A stretch of DNA of 64,000 bases from Polytrichum commune. Its lineage: Eukaryota > Streptophyta > Polytrichopsida > Polytrichales > Polytrichaceae. The first letter of the stretch is position 1. Each line of letters starts with the position of its first letter. The notes beneath the pieces are model-generated. The model was not told where the DNA came from, searched no databases, and was given only the letters and a program-made list of their open reading frames with translations. The DNA is taken from contig OX485807.1 in NCBI GenBank assembly GCA_950295325.1, positions 15,279,001 to 15,343,000 of the forward strand, given 5' to 3'. Of the stretch, positions 1 through 11,000 are shown in pieces. The position numbers and the translations under genes are program-made.

Positions 1-60
1 GTATCACATGCAAAATAGTGCCACTTACCCTATTTTGAAGCGTATGCTACAAAATGTATG

Positions 61-215
61 CTTACATTGATGATTAACATCTTCACCATAAGTGTCATCT
101 CATGACACTTGGCGTTTGAGTGCGCTTACTAATATCTTAGCATGAGTATGTTTAATAGTGTTATGAGGTGGATGTTTATGATCCACAATGGTTTACAAGT
201 TGACTAAAAGTGTAC
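61..215 (-). repeat. Dispersed repeat, inverted copy at 13967-14118
   Basis: This stretch reads, on the other strand, almost like 13967-14118. Both share blocks such as CCTCATAACA, AACATACTCATGC and AAGCGCAC in the same order. It lies beyond the 3' side of the Harbinger-like remnant (minus strand), and the partner copy lies directly after another possible transposase fragment, so both probably derive from one element family. No coding signal of its own is seen. Bases 216-435 hold short related AT-rich repeats and nothing else recognisable. Confidence 0.6.
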
Positions 216-435
216 ACAACATGACATTTGCCATCGGTATACTCAAAAAAAATCTCCCCTTGCATACTAAAATGTAAACACATGATACGTGCCATTCGTA
301 AGCTCAAAAATATCTTCCCCTTGCATACTAAAACGCAAAATCATCATCTACTGTATCCAAATTTGCTACTCTCAATATCATAATGAAAATATTTTTTCAC
401 TCGAAGAAGAAGTTACTGATGTTGACGTATGGAAT

Positions 436-1141
436 CATATTTGCAATTAGTGGGCGTGGCACTTTGAGACCTCTAGGCGTCTAGTTTAGGCCCTTCGCAA
501 AGAATATTTGTGACACTAAATACCATAAACGGTGTAGTGGACCTAGGCATGCCCAAAAATAAATCCAAGAACCTTTTTAGATTGTCCATAACAACTTGAC
601 AATTTAAGTCATACGTACGTGTGGCGATTACAATATAAATAATCCCTAGGTCCTACACGGAGCGTTGAAATGGAACCGTGTGTGCCATCTATAGCACCCA
701 CATAGTCGCTTGAATGGGAGCTGCGATTGGATTAATCTGTGACGTGTGGGTCGATTGATGTTGTGTCACAAAGGGAAGTTTTTTGCATGAGAAGCATCGT
801 GTGACATAGTGGAATCTGTTGACACTAGGGCGTTGCCGGGCCTACCTTGGGTCCGAAGGGCCCACTTGAAAGCCTAGGTCATATACAAAAAATGACATTT
901 TTCCTAACATTTGGATAAAATCTGATTTCTTGAGTGGACCTACCCTAAATATCAAGGCTGACAACAACCCTGGTTGACACACCAACAACGAACAACTCTG
1001 AGCACATTTGCATAGATGATCCTCGTCCAAATTCAATAAATTACACGCCGCCCTGACAGTTACCGGAATCACATATCTATACTTAGTATCGTACCTTAGG
1101 AGAAGCGGCCTTAAAAACTCTTGAGAAATCGAACGCTGCAT
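436..1141 (-). pseudogene. Decayed PIF/Harbinger-like transposase
   Basis: Read on the minus strand, the first part (1141-842) is open for 99 codons and contains FLRPLLLRYDTKYRYVIPV. This resembles the segment before the helix-turn-helix of plant Harbinger transposases, where a motif like DTRYRxxIPVxxR is usual. Further on, around 640-545, one frame reads CQVVMDNLKRFLDLFLGMPR, which fits the family's block around its second catalytic acid (QVVxDxxxRFxDxxxGxPG). Stops and frame changes separate the two parts and no complete DDE triad can be read, so the gene is dead. A piece of the same region recurs at 17935-18055. The assignment rests on motif resemblance only. Confidence 0.55.
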
Positions 1142-2280
1142 CTTTTGATTGCTTGGAGTGCTTTACTATTCTCAGATAGTAAAGTTGTAACAATTGTGCC
1201 AAAAAACATCACGTCAATCTGTTTGCATTTCCTCCCAGTATGGACTATTTGTTGTTAACTTGATGTGTTTTGTGGACTCAACGAATTTTATGTCCGCTTC
1301 ACGATGCTAAATCGTATGCATTGTGAGTGTAGAGGGTCTTAAACTCATTGCCATAATATGTTCTTATCGTTATGCTCACGACAACCACATTCACATGCCA
1401 CTCATGTGTCCAGATGTGTCACAAATTTTTATATTGATTCTAAGTTTAGCACCAAATGTGTTATGAGACTCATTAAAAAACCCCAGTAAATACACTGCCG
1501 GGTTTCAAATGAAATCTTATTCAATTATTTACATTTTGGATGTAAACTATAAATCACTCTGTATTGAGGAAATTGAACTTGAGGATGACTCATGTGTTCG
1601 TCCCCCTTGTCAAAACCATCTTGTTCAATTGAATCATTGTCACTTCTCTTTGAAAGCTCACTACTTCCACTCTCCAATTCACACATTGTGTCAGTCACAT
1701 TCTCCTCCAAAAATGCCTCGTTCACTGTTATTGTTACCATTACTTCAACAACACATGCCTCGCCATGTGTATTCCTCACGCTTGGAACATGGGATCTAGA
1801 TGTTGACCCCCATATCAAATCCTGCATTTGGCTTTGCACTACAATATTTTGTCTAATTAGTGTGGGAAATCATTTGGAGTTACGCATTGCTGTAACATTT
1901 TATAAGAAGTATCATTTTTTACCCAAATAACATATGTAGTTAGTATGCACACCAAAGAATATGATATAACTTAGTTGGTTAAAAAAAATGTCGGGAACAA
2001 ATTATAGCAACACGTAGCTCCCAATGGTAACCCACATTATTTAGGCAAATTGGTGTATTGGTTCATTGAAAACCAATCCCGGCTTTGTTACTGTCTCCAT
2101 CTACATTTGTGAGCTTGTCCCTCTACATTTAAAACACAGCTCCAATCATCATCCTTACTATCTGGGTACTTGTGTGATCGTATTTGCGCTAACCCAATGC
2201 TCTCGATTTCCTACATTGATAGATATTTTGATCTTCATGAAGCCACATTTGTCTTGTACTTGGATAACAGAGTGATGCCT
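1142..2280. other. Gene-poor AT-rich stretch
   Basis: No gene is supported here. An acid-rich open frame of 104 codons on the minus strand (1839-1525) lies upstream of the Harbinger-like remnant in the same orientation. Harbinger elements often carry a second Myb-like gene, but I see no tryptophan-repeat signature, so this stays unassigned. The rest is short AT-rich sequence without recognisable motifs. Confidence 0.4.
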
Positions 2281-2283
2281 GCC

Positions 2284-2800
2284 AACAATAAGTAGCGATT
2301 TTACGTCACGTCTTGTGACGGTGAGATGCTGTTGGATCCAAAAATGTCACATTGGCAGGACGTAATAATAACAGTTTACTAGAGGTAAACAAACATAATG
2401 AACCCCTTGGTGCACAGTCTAGGCAACTGTTATTGTGTAGTCAACCCCTTGGTCAATAGTTTGGGGGACTGCAAAACAAAAGCATTCAAAAATTTCAACT
2501 TTTTGGGACCATTAGATTTGATTAAATGCAAGATCTAATGGTCCAAAATTGTTTTGGAATTTTTAATTTATGATTAATTAGATATTGATTAATTGGTCGA
2601 CCACTCTTGGTTGACCTAAAATGAATGACTAATTAGTTGAATGATGTTATTTTAAAATATATAAAATTAAAAATCTCAAAGTAAAAAATAGAAAATTCTA
2701 AAAAAAATTTAATTGTTAGATCTTAGTGGAAAGTTGACTCTCAATTTGTCGGTATAAAACAAGGTGATTGTTTGTTATTGGCAAAGGTTCACAGAGGAAA
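2284..2800. repeat. Dispersed GTCGAC/AGTCAAC-rich AT repeat, copy 1
   Basis: The stretch starts near a CACGTCTTGTGACG block and continues with AGATCTAATGGTCC, TGGTCGACCACT and TTGGTTGACC, followed by A/T-rich runs. The same building blocks in similar order recur at about 5560-6150, 10330-11000, 13200-13680 and 18240-18440. The copies are too diverged to define ends by eye. No protein coding potential is seen. Confidence 0.5.
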
Positions 2801-2983
2801 ATTTTGATGGAGTATGGATTTCCAAAAGTTTTCAAAAGCTCATACATTTAATGCATGTGGTAGGTACTAATTCCCAAAACAAACACTATTTATGAATACA
2901 TGGTCATTCACCATACATTTCAAGAAAATTAGTGTGTGTTCTAAGGTGTTTCTTGAGGTATAAAACATGAATTAGAATCAAAC

Positions 2984-3127
2984 ATAACATTATTCAGATC
3001 CATAACAGTGTTCTGTGGGACTTACAATATTTTATGGAATATTCCTCACATTCCGTCTAATGTGAGGACTATTCTATAGAATACTGTCACTCCCACAAAA
3101 CACTGTTATGGATTTGAATAATGTTAT
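2984..3127. repeat. 144-bp near-perfect inverted repeat (hairpin)
   Basis: The left arm begins ATAACATTATTCAGATCCAT and the right arm ends with its near complement, ATGGATTTGAATAATGTTAT. Pairing continues inward through AACAGTGTT/AACACTGTT, GTGGGA/TCCCAC and CCTCACATT/AATGTGAGG to a tiny loop near 3056. Arms of about 65 nt and a tight loop fit a foldback MITE or a plant miRNA/siRNA hairpin precursor. No coding frame crosses it. Confidence 0.75.
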
Positions 3128-3790
3128 GAAACACATGCTTATCCATATAACAATACCTAACCCCACAAAAGAGTTCCATTTGCATGATGATATCTTATAA
3201 TTGACAATTGGCTCTTATGTCCATTCTTGTGCATAATGATATCTCTTACTTACCTTTATGTTCGAATTACCAAAAAGTTGGGCATCAACAATTGGCCAAA
3301 TTTACCCTCATTCCCCCTTTCTTTGTAGACCTTCTAAAAAGGAATCCAAAAATGTAAATATATATAGGAAATGAATATTCCTTGAAGCATATAATTGCAT
3401 TAAAACCTAATTATATGAGTTTTTCTTAAAACAAGTACCATAGGCACCTTTTTGGGCTTCAAATAAAATAATAATATATTCAAAATAGAAATAAAACATC
3501 CAATGACTTTTCATTTAATTGGAGCCAACAACTCGTGTGGATTTTTTTGGTAAAAAATTATGCATAGGCATAAGTTGAAAAATAAGTGTTTAAGTTCTTT
3601 ATATACATTGTGGAGTTTTTTAAATATAAATAAATTTGAAAACCAACTTATTCTACATCTTATTTAATTTAATTTGGTCTTCACCCAACTTTTTGATCCT
3701 TTTACTTTTGTATAATTTGATATAATTTTTACAAAAGTTGTCTTCTAAGCCATTTTTAATCCGACCCCCCCTGCGTATAATACGGGAGTT
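3128..3790. other. AT-rich spacer, no gene seen
   Basis: This is AT-rich sequence between the hairpin and the copia remnant. I see no open frame with family resemblance, no tandem array and no clear inverted repeat. The upstream parts of the copia element (gag, integrase, most of the reverse transcriptase) are not recognisable here, so the element is truncated at its 5' side or deletion joined it to this DNA. Confidence 0.5.
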
Positions 3791-3830
3791 GCATACCCAA
3801 GACTTCATTGAGGGTCTCCCTGTTAGACAA

Positions 3831-4773
3831 GATGACCGACCACCTGAAAACTAAATTTGAGGTAACAGTGGGCGGTGCCGATGTTTATATGGGACTTCGT
3901 ATTACTCGGGACTTGGCAAACATACGATTATATGTTGACTAGCAACGGTACGCTGAAACAATTTTAACCAGATTTGGCTACCAAGATGCCAATCCTGTTT
4001 CCACGCTCAGTGATCCGCATGCACCACTCTCTTATCCCCCACCAAATGACTATGATACTCCCGTTCCGCATTTTCCCTATCAAGAGATTGTTGGCTCTTT
4101 ACTATATCTTGCTACTTATTCTCGTCCTGATATCGCCCATGCAGTCTCTGTTGTGGCGCAATATTCCATCAATTTCAAGGAAATTCACTGTACTGCAGTG
4201 AAACGCATTCTCAAATACCTCAGGGGAACCACTGACTATGCGTTGTGCTACTCTTCTGACTCCTTTGTTACAACTTCTCTTGTTGCCTATACGGATGCTG
4301 ATTACGCAGGACACCTCAATGACCGGAAAAGTCACAGCGGCAATATTCTTTTACTTAACAATGGCCCAATTCTTTGGCTTAGCCGTAAACAACCCTGCAC
4401 TGCCACATCTACTATGGAGTCGGAATATGTTGCTGCATCACTTACCAGTAAGGAAGTTGTTTGGGCACGTCGCCTTCTTGCTGACATTGGGTTTCCTCAA
4501 ACGGCACCTACTTCTCTTTTCTCAGACAACCAATCTGCCATACGCTTAGTACAAAACCCTGAGTTTCATAAACGTACTAAACATATTGATGTGGTTTATC
4601 ACCTCATCAGAGAGTTCCAAACTCGAGGCGATATTTCTATGATTTACGTTCCCAACAAGCTCCAACTTGTAGACATTCTTACGAAAGTTTTAACCCCTGA
4701 CATTTTCCACAAGCTTCGGGCTGTACTCAACCTCTCCAAGAAAGTTCTTCATCAAGTGGGAGTTTGTAGTTAG
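3831..4773 (+). pseudogene. Ty1/copia pol remnant: RT C-terminus plus RNase H
   Basis: One frame runs from about 3831 to a stop at 4771-4773 with a single internal TAG near 3940, in a place where copia proteins usually read Q (before RYAETIL). Recognisable copia blocks, in order, are YMGLRITRD, the segment PYQEIVGSLLYLATYSRPDI, AVKRILKYLRGT, then the RNase H part with AYTDADYAGH, SRKQPCTATSTMESEYVA, LFSDNQSAIRL and TKHIDVVYHLIRE. The catalytic reverse transcriptase core with its YxDD box lies upstream and is absent. A purine-rich AAGTGGGAG follows at the end of the frame, as expected for a polypurine tract. This is a 5'-truncated, non-autonomous copy. Confidence 0.93.
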
Positions 4774-5185
4774 TTGTGCTACTGTACGTTCTTGGACAAT
4801 GAGTGGGAGTATAGTTTAGGTTAGATGGTCAGCATTGTAGAAAAACTTAGTAGCTAGTTTTCTAAACCCTAACCCTAACCCTAAACCTAGTTGTGCTTCT
4901 GCGTTCTTGAACAATGAGTGGGAATATTGTTTAGTTTTGATGATTAGCATTGTAAAAGAACTTAGAAGGTAGAACAGAACTATCTGGAAGGTTCATTGTA
5001 GAACTTAGAGGGTAGAACATAACTATTTGGAAGGTTCATTCATAAGGATGAATGTTCAGTGAGAGGATGAACAAGGAGTCGTCTCTCTCGAGGATATAAC
5101 CCTCCTGGTTGATTCACTTTGTTTTACTTTCTGTCTGTAGAAGATCTGTCTCTGTAAGTTTGCTGCCTATTTGATAAATAAAGTG
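4766..5185 (+). mobile_element. Probable copia LTR following the pol remnant
   Basis: The sequence starts TGTAGTTAGTTG right after the purine tract at about 4755-4763. It contains two internal tandem duplications: 4771-4857 is repeated at 4888-4972 (offset 117), and 4961-5003 is repeated at 5004-5041 (offset 43). It ends near an AATAAA-like run. A primer-binding-site-like ATCAGAGC (initiator Met tRNA type) follows at about 5188-5195. Outer ends are estimates because the second LTR was not found in the window. Confidence 0.55.
4862..4887 (+). repeat. Interstitial telomere-like repeat (CCCTAA)n
   Basis: About four imperfect units of the plant telomere-type repeat (CTAAACCCTAACCCTAACCC, then TAAACC) sit exactly between the two copies of a duplicated segment in the LTR. 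It is too short to be a telomere. It may mark a repair event or be chance microsatellite growth. Confidence 0.8.
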
Positions 5186-5199
5186 TAAGATCAGAGCTT

Positions 5200-5560
5200 A
5201 AGGATAATGGGTTATATTAGTGCATCTGAGTTTGTCTGGTTCTATGAAACAATAGGAACTGATGTGCGCTCCCAAATGAAATCTCCGTTTACTTTGAAGA
5301 ACTCACGGCCGCTTTAATCAACCACTCAATGCATCTTACATGGTATGTTTTTGGATAACGAACGTCACTCTAGTGACCATGTCTTTATTGACCAAATTAA
5401 TAATGATGATCTTTTTCCAGGAATTTTGGAAGATTTCATGAAAACAAATATCTATGGCCATGGGGTCAACACCTAATGTCGAACCACCATTAAGCATGGA
5501 TGTGGAAGTGGACGTGATGCGGCCCCAATCCCTCATTTCACATCACAAAGGACATGATGC
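5200..5560. other. Possible leader of a second copia copy, then unassigned DNA
   Basis: If the ATCAGAGC near 5188 is a primer-binding site, this stretch would be the untranslated leader of a neighbouring element. I cannot recognise gag in it. A short block rich in CATCACATTGCATCACG around 5540-5590 links it to the dispersed AT repeat that follows. Confidence 0.35.
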
Positions 5561-6150
5561 CATCACATTGCATCACGTTGGGACGTGACGCAGTAATTTA
5601 TTTTTATTGCAATCATTTTTGTGATTTTTTTATTGACTGCTATCAACAATCGACTCTAAAATATTTAATATAAAAAATTCAAGATTGTTAGATCTTATTA
5701 GATGCAAGAACTAACCGTTTAATTTTTTCTGGTTGACTAGCTGGTCGATTGCTCTAGTCAACTACTATAATGAACCTAGAGCAGTCAACTACCTAGTTGC
5801 TTACTAAACCATTAATTCTAAAAATCTAAAATTAAAAAATTAAAAAAAAAATGGTTTGCCAAAAAGTAAGTCCCACAATGAACCATACACAAATCTTAGA
5901 ATTGCAATCATGTTTGTGATTTTTTTTGATTGACTAGTACTAGCAATTGACTTTAAAAAAAAACTTAAAAAATTCCATACCGTCAAATCTTGTTAGATGC
6001 AAGAAGTAACAGTCCAATTTTTTGAATTTTTTGTTATTTTTTTGGTCGACTATAACAGTCAATTTCGAGGAGTCGAATAACTAGTTGATTGCTCTAGTCA
6101 ATTTTTATAATCTATCTAGAACAATCGACCACCTAGTTGCATACGAGACT
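5560..6150. repeat. Dispersed GTCGAC/AGTCAAC-rich AT repeat, copy 2
   Basis: Blocks such as GGACGTGACG, TTAGATGCAAGA, GGTCGATTGCTCTAGTCAAC and TAGAACAATCGACCACCTAG repeat within the stretch and are shared with the copies near 2.3, 10.3, 13.2 and 18.2 kb. A ~60-bp part at 5851-5912 recurs in direct orientation at 8855-8913, so 5.9-8.9 kb may be an insertion or a tandem duplication. No coding potential is seen. Confidence 0.5.
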
Positions 6151-8810
6151 GTAGATAGGTTTTTAGATTGGGTTCCAATTAAGAAAACCACATAGGGAAG
6201 ACCAAATGAGTGTCAGGTGTTACATCTAGGGATCACCATTAAGTTAATTGATAGATCACAAGGGAATTAAGGTGAATTTAGGACAACAAACACAGGTAAA
6301 ATGACTTCTAAAGTGAATTTTAGGAATGATTTAAATAAGGTTGAGGGTCACTCACAGCAGTACATGCAATTGATCAGTCACTCCCTTACAACCCACTCTT
6401 GTCAGTAACATCACTCTTATAATGTGTTTTGCAATTCAAGGAGTCACAGCTCAGCCATAGACATTTGGGTACGCCATAGTCTTAGAAACCCAAGGCAAAA
6501 ACTCCTTGAGGTGACCATAGTCTCTTCAGAGAAGTAACCAAGGACTATCGGCCATACCACAGGTTAGGAAACATCACAATCACACATGACTATCCTACCT
6601 CTTAATCAAATGAATTAATTGATTTACTTCAATATCTCAAGGTTGAATTACTGTTTAGTCATTTTAGACTTATCAAAATCAAATGAAATTTGAACACATT
6701 AGAATTAATTGTTATAACGTGCAAAAGTCTAGTTACAAGTGACGGGAACCTAGTGAACGAGTCTAAGCGAACCGAACCGGACCGGGACCGAGAGCGTCTA
6801 ATCGCAGGACCATAGTCTACACGGCACGGCCATAGTCTAGTTCCAAGTAATAGTCACTAGTAACCAGTATCAAGTAACGAGTCTCACAAAGAGGGCCATA
6901 GTCTTAGTAACCAGTAACCAGTAACCAATAACCAGTAACCAGTCACCAAGTCAGCGTCAAGTTCTCGAACTCGGAGCTGGCTCCTTCTTCTTATATGCTT
7001 GCCCTTCCAGCATCACCCAAACAATATGGGTTAATGGGCAGCTTATTTCTCGCTCACGGCTTCTTCCGATCATGCGACTCCTTCTGCCTCTCGACTCTGC
7101 GCGGCGTTTGCGTTCGGGTGCCTTACGAGACAGATTGCTTCGACTTTCTTCAGCTTCACACTCATTAACATATGCTCACCAATTCCGTGGCTCAAAGTTA
7201 CTCCATCCATGATGCTTCAGAGTCGGACAGAAACTCAACATCACTTTCTCTCAATCAGGTGAAGTAAGAACTACAGGACATACTTGCTCGCAGTGGACAT
7301 CACTTTAATTTCCCCAAACTCTTTCCAGGAATGGAATACACAAAGAAGATGATTTTGCTCCCGGAGATCATGCAAAACTCGGATCCGAATACATCAACAT
7401 TCATAAAGGATCTAAACTCCTTTCACAGGAATACACACAAGACATGTCCATTACAATGCACACTCTTATGCCTTTGAACCAGTCGTGGCGAAATGTAAGA
7501 TAACCTGGCTCTACCACAGGAGTTCGGCCTCCTAGCACACACTCATAGAGAATTTGACCTCCTTTCACAGGAGTGACACATGATTCCTGTACCTAATTCT
7601 CACAATACACCGTAGCACGAATATGTGTAGTTCACTCCCTTCTCAAGAGAATCATCATTAAACATTATAAAGCATCCCCTAATGATAAATGTAGACGCCA
7701 ATTCCCTTCACAGTTATTCACTCTCAAATTCTACATTCATGCCCCGATTTGACCAGATCTAGGCTTTCGGTGTTCAAAGTTCCCTCTAAATTAGTTCGGG
7801 GAATCACTTCAAAGGGTAAGCAGTTTCTTCTCTCTCTCCCCGAGAGGAACATTAAGAATCCTCCTACTGGATTCACAGAATTGATTCCTGCTTTCACCCG
7901 GATGGAATTTCACGCTCACTCCTCAATTGGTGAGCACGAATGTATTACGTATAATCAGAAATACACTCAAACAGGGCTTCACACCCATGCGGAGGGTATT
8001 CAAAATCTGTAGAGGTAAGAAAGAGACTCCCTTCCCGAGAGAAACTCTTGAACTTTTCTCATTGATCTCACAGGATTATATGATGTATGTATTTACAATG
8101 GAATTTCACATTCCACATTCAACTTCTAAACATAAAATAAGAATACGGGGACTTGAGACACTTCAACTGTTTCCCACAGTTCACTTCATATTATTTATTC
8201 TATCGAGAGTCCCTCAAAGTCATACAATGAATTCACTTCACTGAAAGGCTCACACACCTGTCTCTTTCTTCATGAAAGAAATTTCCACTTCTCTCGGACA
8301 CACATACACACACTGAAGTATTCACATCAGAACATTCACCCAAATAATGTGATTCAATCGACACTGGAAAGGAGAATCAATGGAGTATAAAGTATATCCC
8401 TTTATAGCAAAAAGAATTTGATACATAGTCAAAGGCTTCACACCCTGACTCCAGTTCACCACGCTAAGGGCTCAAAAAATCTGAAGACGAGGGAGGCTCT
8501 CTTCCCGAGAGGAATTGAACTCTCTCCTCCTCTCTTCTTCTCTATACTCCCTGAGTTAACTTCCTCGTCTCTTGGAACCAGATCTCATGAGGCTCTTCAA
8601 CTTAGTCACATGCCTATTGTCATGCCCAAAAGTCACTTCCTCTTGGAAACTAATTCAGATGAACTAAATGAGTAACTTTTGGCTCATTTCCACTAACTGA
8701 TCACTAATCATTTACTTTAGTGTTCATTTCACATTATGATTGACCATTTAAATTCACATTCTATCAAAATTCTAAAATGACTATGTTGAGACCAAAAATT
8801 TGTACCACAG
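6150..8810. repeat. Non-coding repeat-rich block (CCATAGTCT, AACCAGT, TTCACAGGA motifs)
   Basis: CCATAGTCT recurs five times between 6473 and 6908. A degenerate 7-bp array of TAACCAG lies at about 6909-6953. From 7.2 to 8.7 kb many short blocks recur (CTTTCACAGGA, CCCGAGAG, GGCTTCACACCC); 7975-8080 and 8428-8535 resemble each other. Open frames of 85-105 codons here (7749-8012, 7927-8244, 8418-8675) show no family resemblance. The block looks like decayed repeat DNA, flanked by the direct repeats near 5.85 and 8.86 kb. Confidence 0.45.
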
Positions 8811-10330
8811 AGACCAAATATTCTAAAATTCTAAAATTCTAAAAACATTGTGAAAAAGTTTGCCAGAAAGTATGTCCCATAACGAAGCATACATATATCT
8901 TAGAATTCAACTTCACACTTATTTGGATTATGCATATCTTTATATAACAACAACCATGGAGAATTGTTCAATCATTGGAGTCAATGTTGAAGAAAATGAT
9001 CTATTTCTTATTTTATATCACAACTTCAAGACATGTTCCATAGTCCAACACTTTCAAAACTTGTGATGCGGAATGATGCCAATAAAAGTAAAATGACGAT
9101 TATGAATGGACCACAAGACATACGGGCTTGGAATCATGATAAGATAACAAGACAGTAGGCTTGATTTATTCATTGATGAAGTCAATTCTTTTGGTCAAGA
9201 ATGATCCACCCCCCCTTCTCCCCCTTCTTCCCCCCGCCCCCGGGGGGGGACTCTTCATCCATACAAACTAATAGGAGTATAAGAAGGGGCATGATTTGAG
9301 GCATTAGAATACATAGTACATATAGGGGAGGGATATTATTTTTCTCTAGTGTGTACATCCAAAAATGCTACTTAGTAATATGAAATAAAGGTAGATGTAC
9401 AAAACAACCCTAAGGTTTAGAGAAAAACTTGATAATTCATGTGTTGGTTTCATCCAATACACGATTTTATCTTCTATTGTCATATGTTCATTCTTGTTAG
9501 GTTTTTCATTTGGGATTCTAGGTGTTTACAACCTAGAGGCTCTTGAAGTGCTCATGGGCTTCACATTGTTGCTAAATGATTGTCCTTTTGTCTTTGTTTG
9601 TTTGATATATATGTTGAGTTACATGCTATGGCTGACAAATTGTTCAATGAATTTTTCATTTGATAGTGAAGGTGAATATCATGTGTAGTAGAGGCATATT
9701 TAATTTATGATTTACATTATGATATCATATTAAACTTAAAAGCATAGTATAAATACACTAGTTCATTTTCTAGCATTCAGTTAGTATGTAAAAACATTTG
9801 CCTTTCTTTATAAACATGTCATGTATTTCAGAATGACCCATCCACATCAATTAGGGATCCAATCAAGAGTCCACCCCCGAGAGATCCACTCATTTAGCTT
9901 GGCCAATAACACTTTGCCATCTTTTCTTGCAATAAGAAGTTGTTACATATTGTATATCACAATACTACCATATATATGTGAATAATGACGGATTTCTTGG
10001 GGTAGATTATTTATTATTTTTGCAAATGCATGCCTATTATGATGAATATGATAATGAGTGTTGTGGGTGTTGTCACTCCTTTAGATTAAGTATTATGATG
10101 TGTAAGATTGGAAGTTAAGTCTCATTTAATAATACAAGAAAAATGAACGTGCAATGTATGTCTGTACAATATACCCTTCATAGTGAGTTCTCATTTGAAG
10201 AAAATAATATATCCTTCATTTAGACAATTCTTTCACTAGTGCACCGAAAACCACACTTCAAGAAGAAGTTTGAAGGTGTTGGAAATATCAACCCAAATCC
10301 TCAAAGAGTTGGTGGCAAAGAACTTCCGAC
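8811..10330. other. AT-rich spacer with a C/G-rich run
   Basis: The part 8855-8913 is a direct copy of 5851-5912. A pyrimidine and G run (CCCCCC...GGGGGGG) lies at about 9208-9250. The 97-codon frame at 9395-9688 is hydrophobic and AT-driven, without recognisable motifs. No gene is supported. Confidence 0.45.
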
Positions 10331-11000
10331 AATATTTGTCACATCCCATCATGTCTTGTGATAATGACTTGATGTTGGACCCAATAACGTCACATTTGTG
10401 GGGGGTGGTGATAAGTCCGATAATTTGCCCAAGGGTAAATTGATACATTCAGCCCCTGGGTTAATGCTCTCGTCGATTGCTAGACGGACCTCTACTTTGC
10501 AAAATGTTATTGATAAAGGTCAAGTACAAAATAACAGTGGACATAACAAGCTAATGCAAAAAAAGAAAATTTTAAAAACTGGACCATTAAAATTTATTGG
10601 CTGCATGATATGAAAATCCATTATTTTTGAGTTGACTGCTTTAGTTTGATTACTTTAGTTTATTTGCTGCAATCGACCAACTAGTCAACTACTCAAAATT
10701 CACTACTGGAATTAACCAAGAGCAGTTTGTCGGTTTGTTGACGGCTACTAACAATCCACCTCTTGGAAAACACCCAAAAAAAATAAAAATCAATCATTGG
10801 ATCTTATATTCAATATGATCTAACAATTCAATTTTTTTTTTAAATTTTAAAATATTTCAAAAGAAGTACAATAATAGTATCAATCTACTAAGAAAGTTTT
10901 TTTTTTTTCAAAACATTTCTCCAGTAAAAAAATTTACCATGTCAACATGCGTCACGCCCCAACACGATGTGATGTGAAGTGATGACTAGGGGCCACGTCA
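10330..11000. repeat. Dispersed GTCGAC/AGTCAAC-rich AT repeat, copy 3
   Basis: It opens with CATCATGTCTTGTGATAATG and GATGTTGGACCCAATAACGT, which parallel CACGTCTTGTGACGGTGAG and GCTGTTGGATCCAAAAATGT at 2308-2345. It continues with GGACCATTAAAATT and the GTCAACTACT/CGACCAACTAG blocks typical of this family, and closes near a CGTCACGCCCCAACACGATG block. Non-coding. Confidence 0.5.

Noticed and set aside
4862-4887. Chromosome end
   Set aside because: Only about four imperfect telomere-like units, with ordinary sequence on both sides.
8418-8675. 85-codon frame in the 7-8.7 kb block
   Set aside because: Its low-complexity composition and the recurrence of its pieces at 7975-8080 point to repeat DNA rather than a gene.
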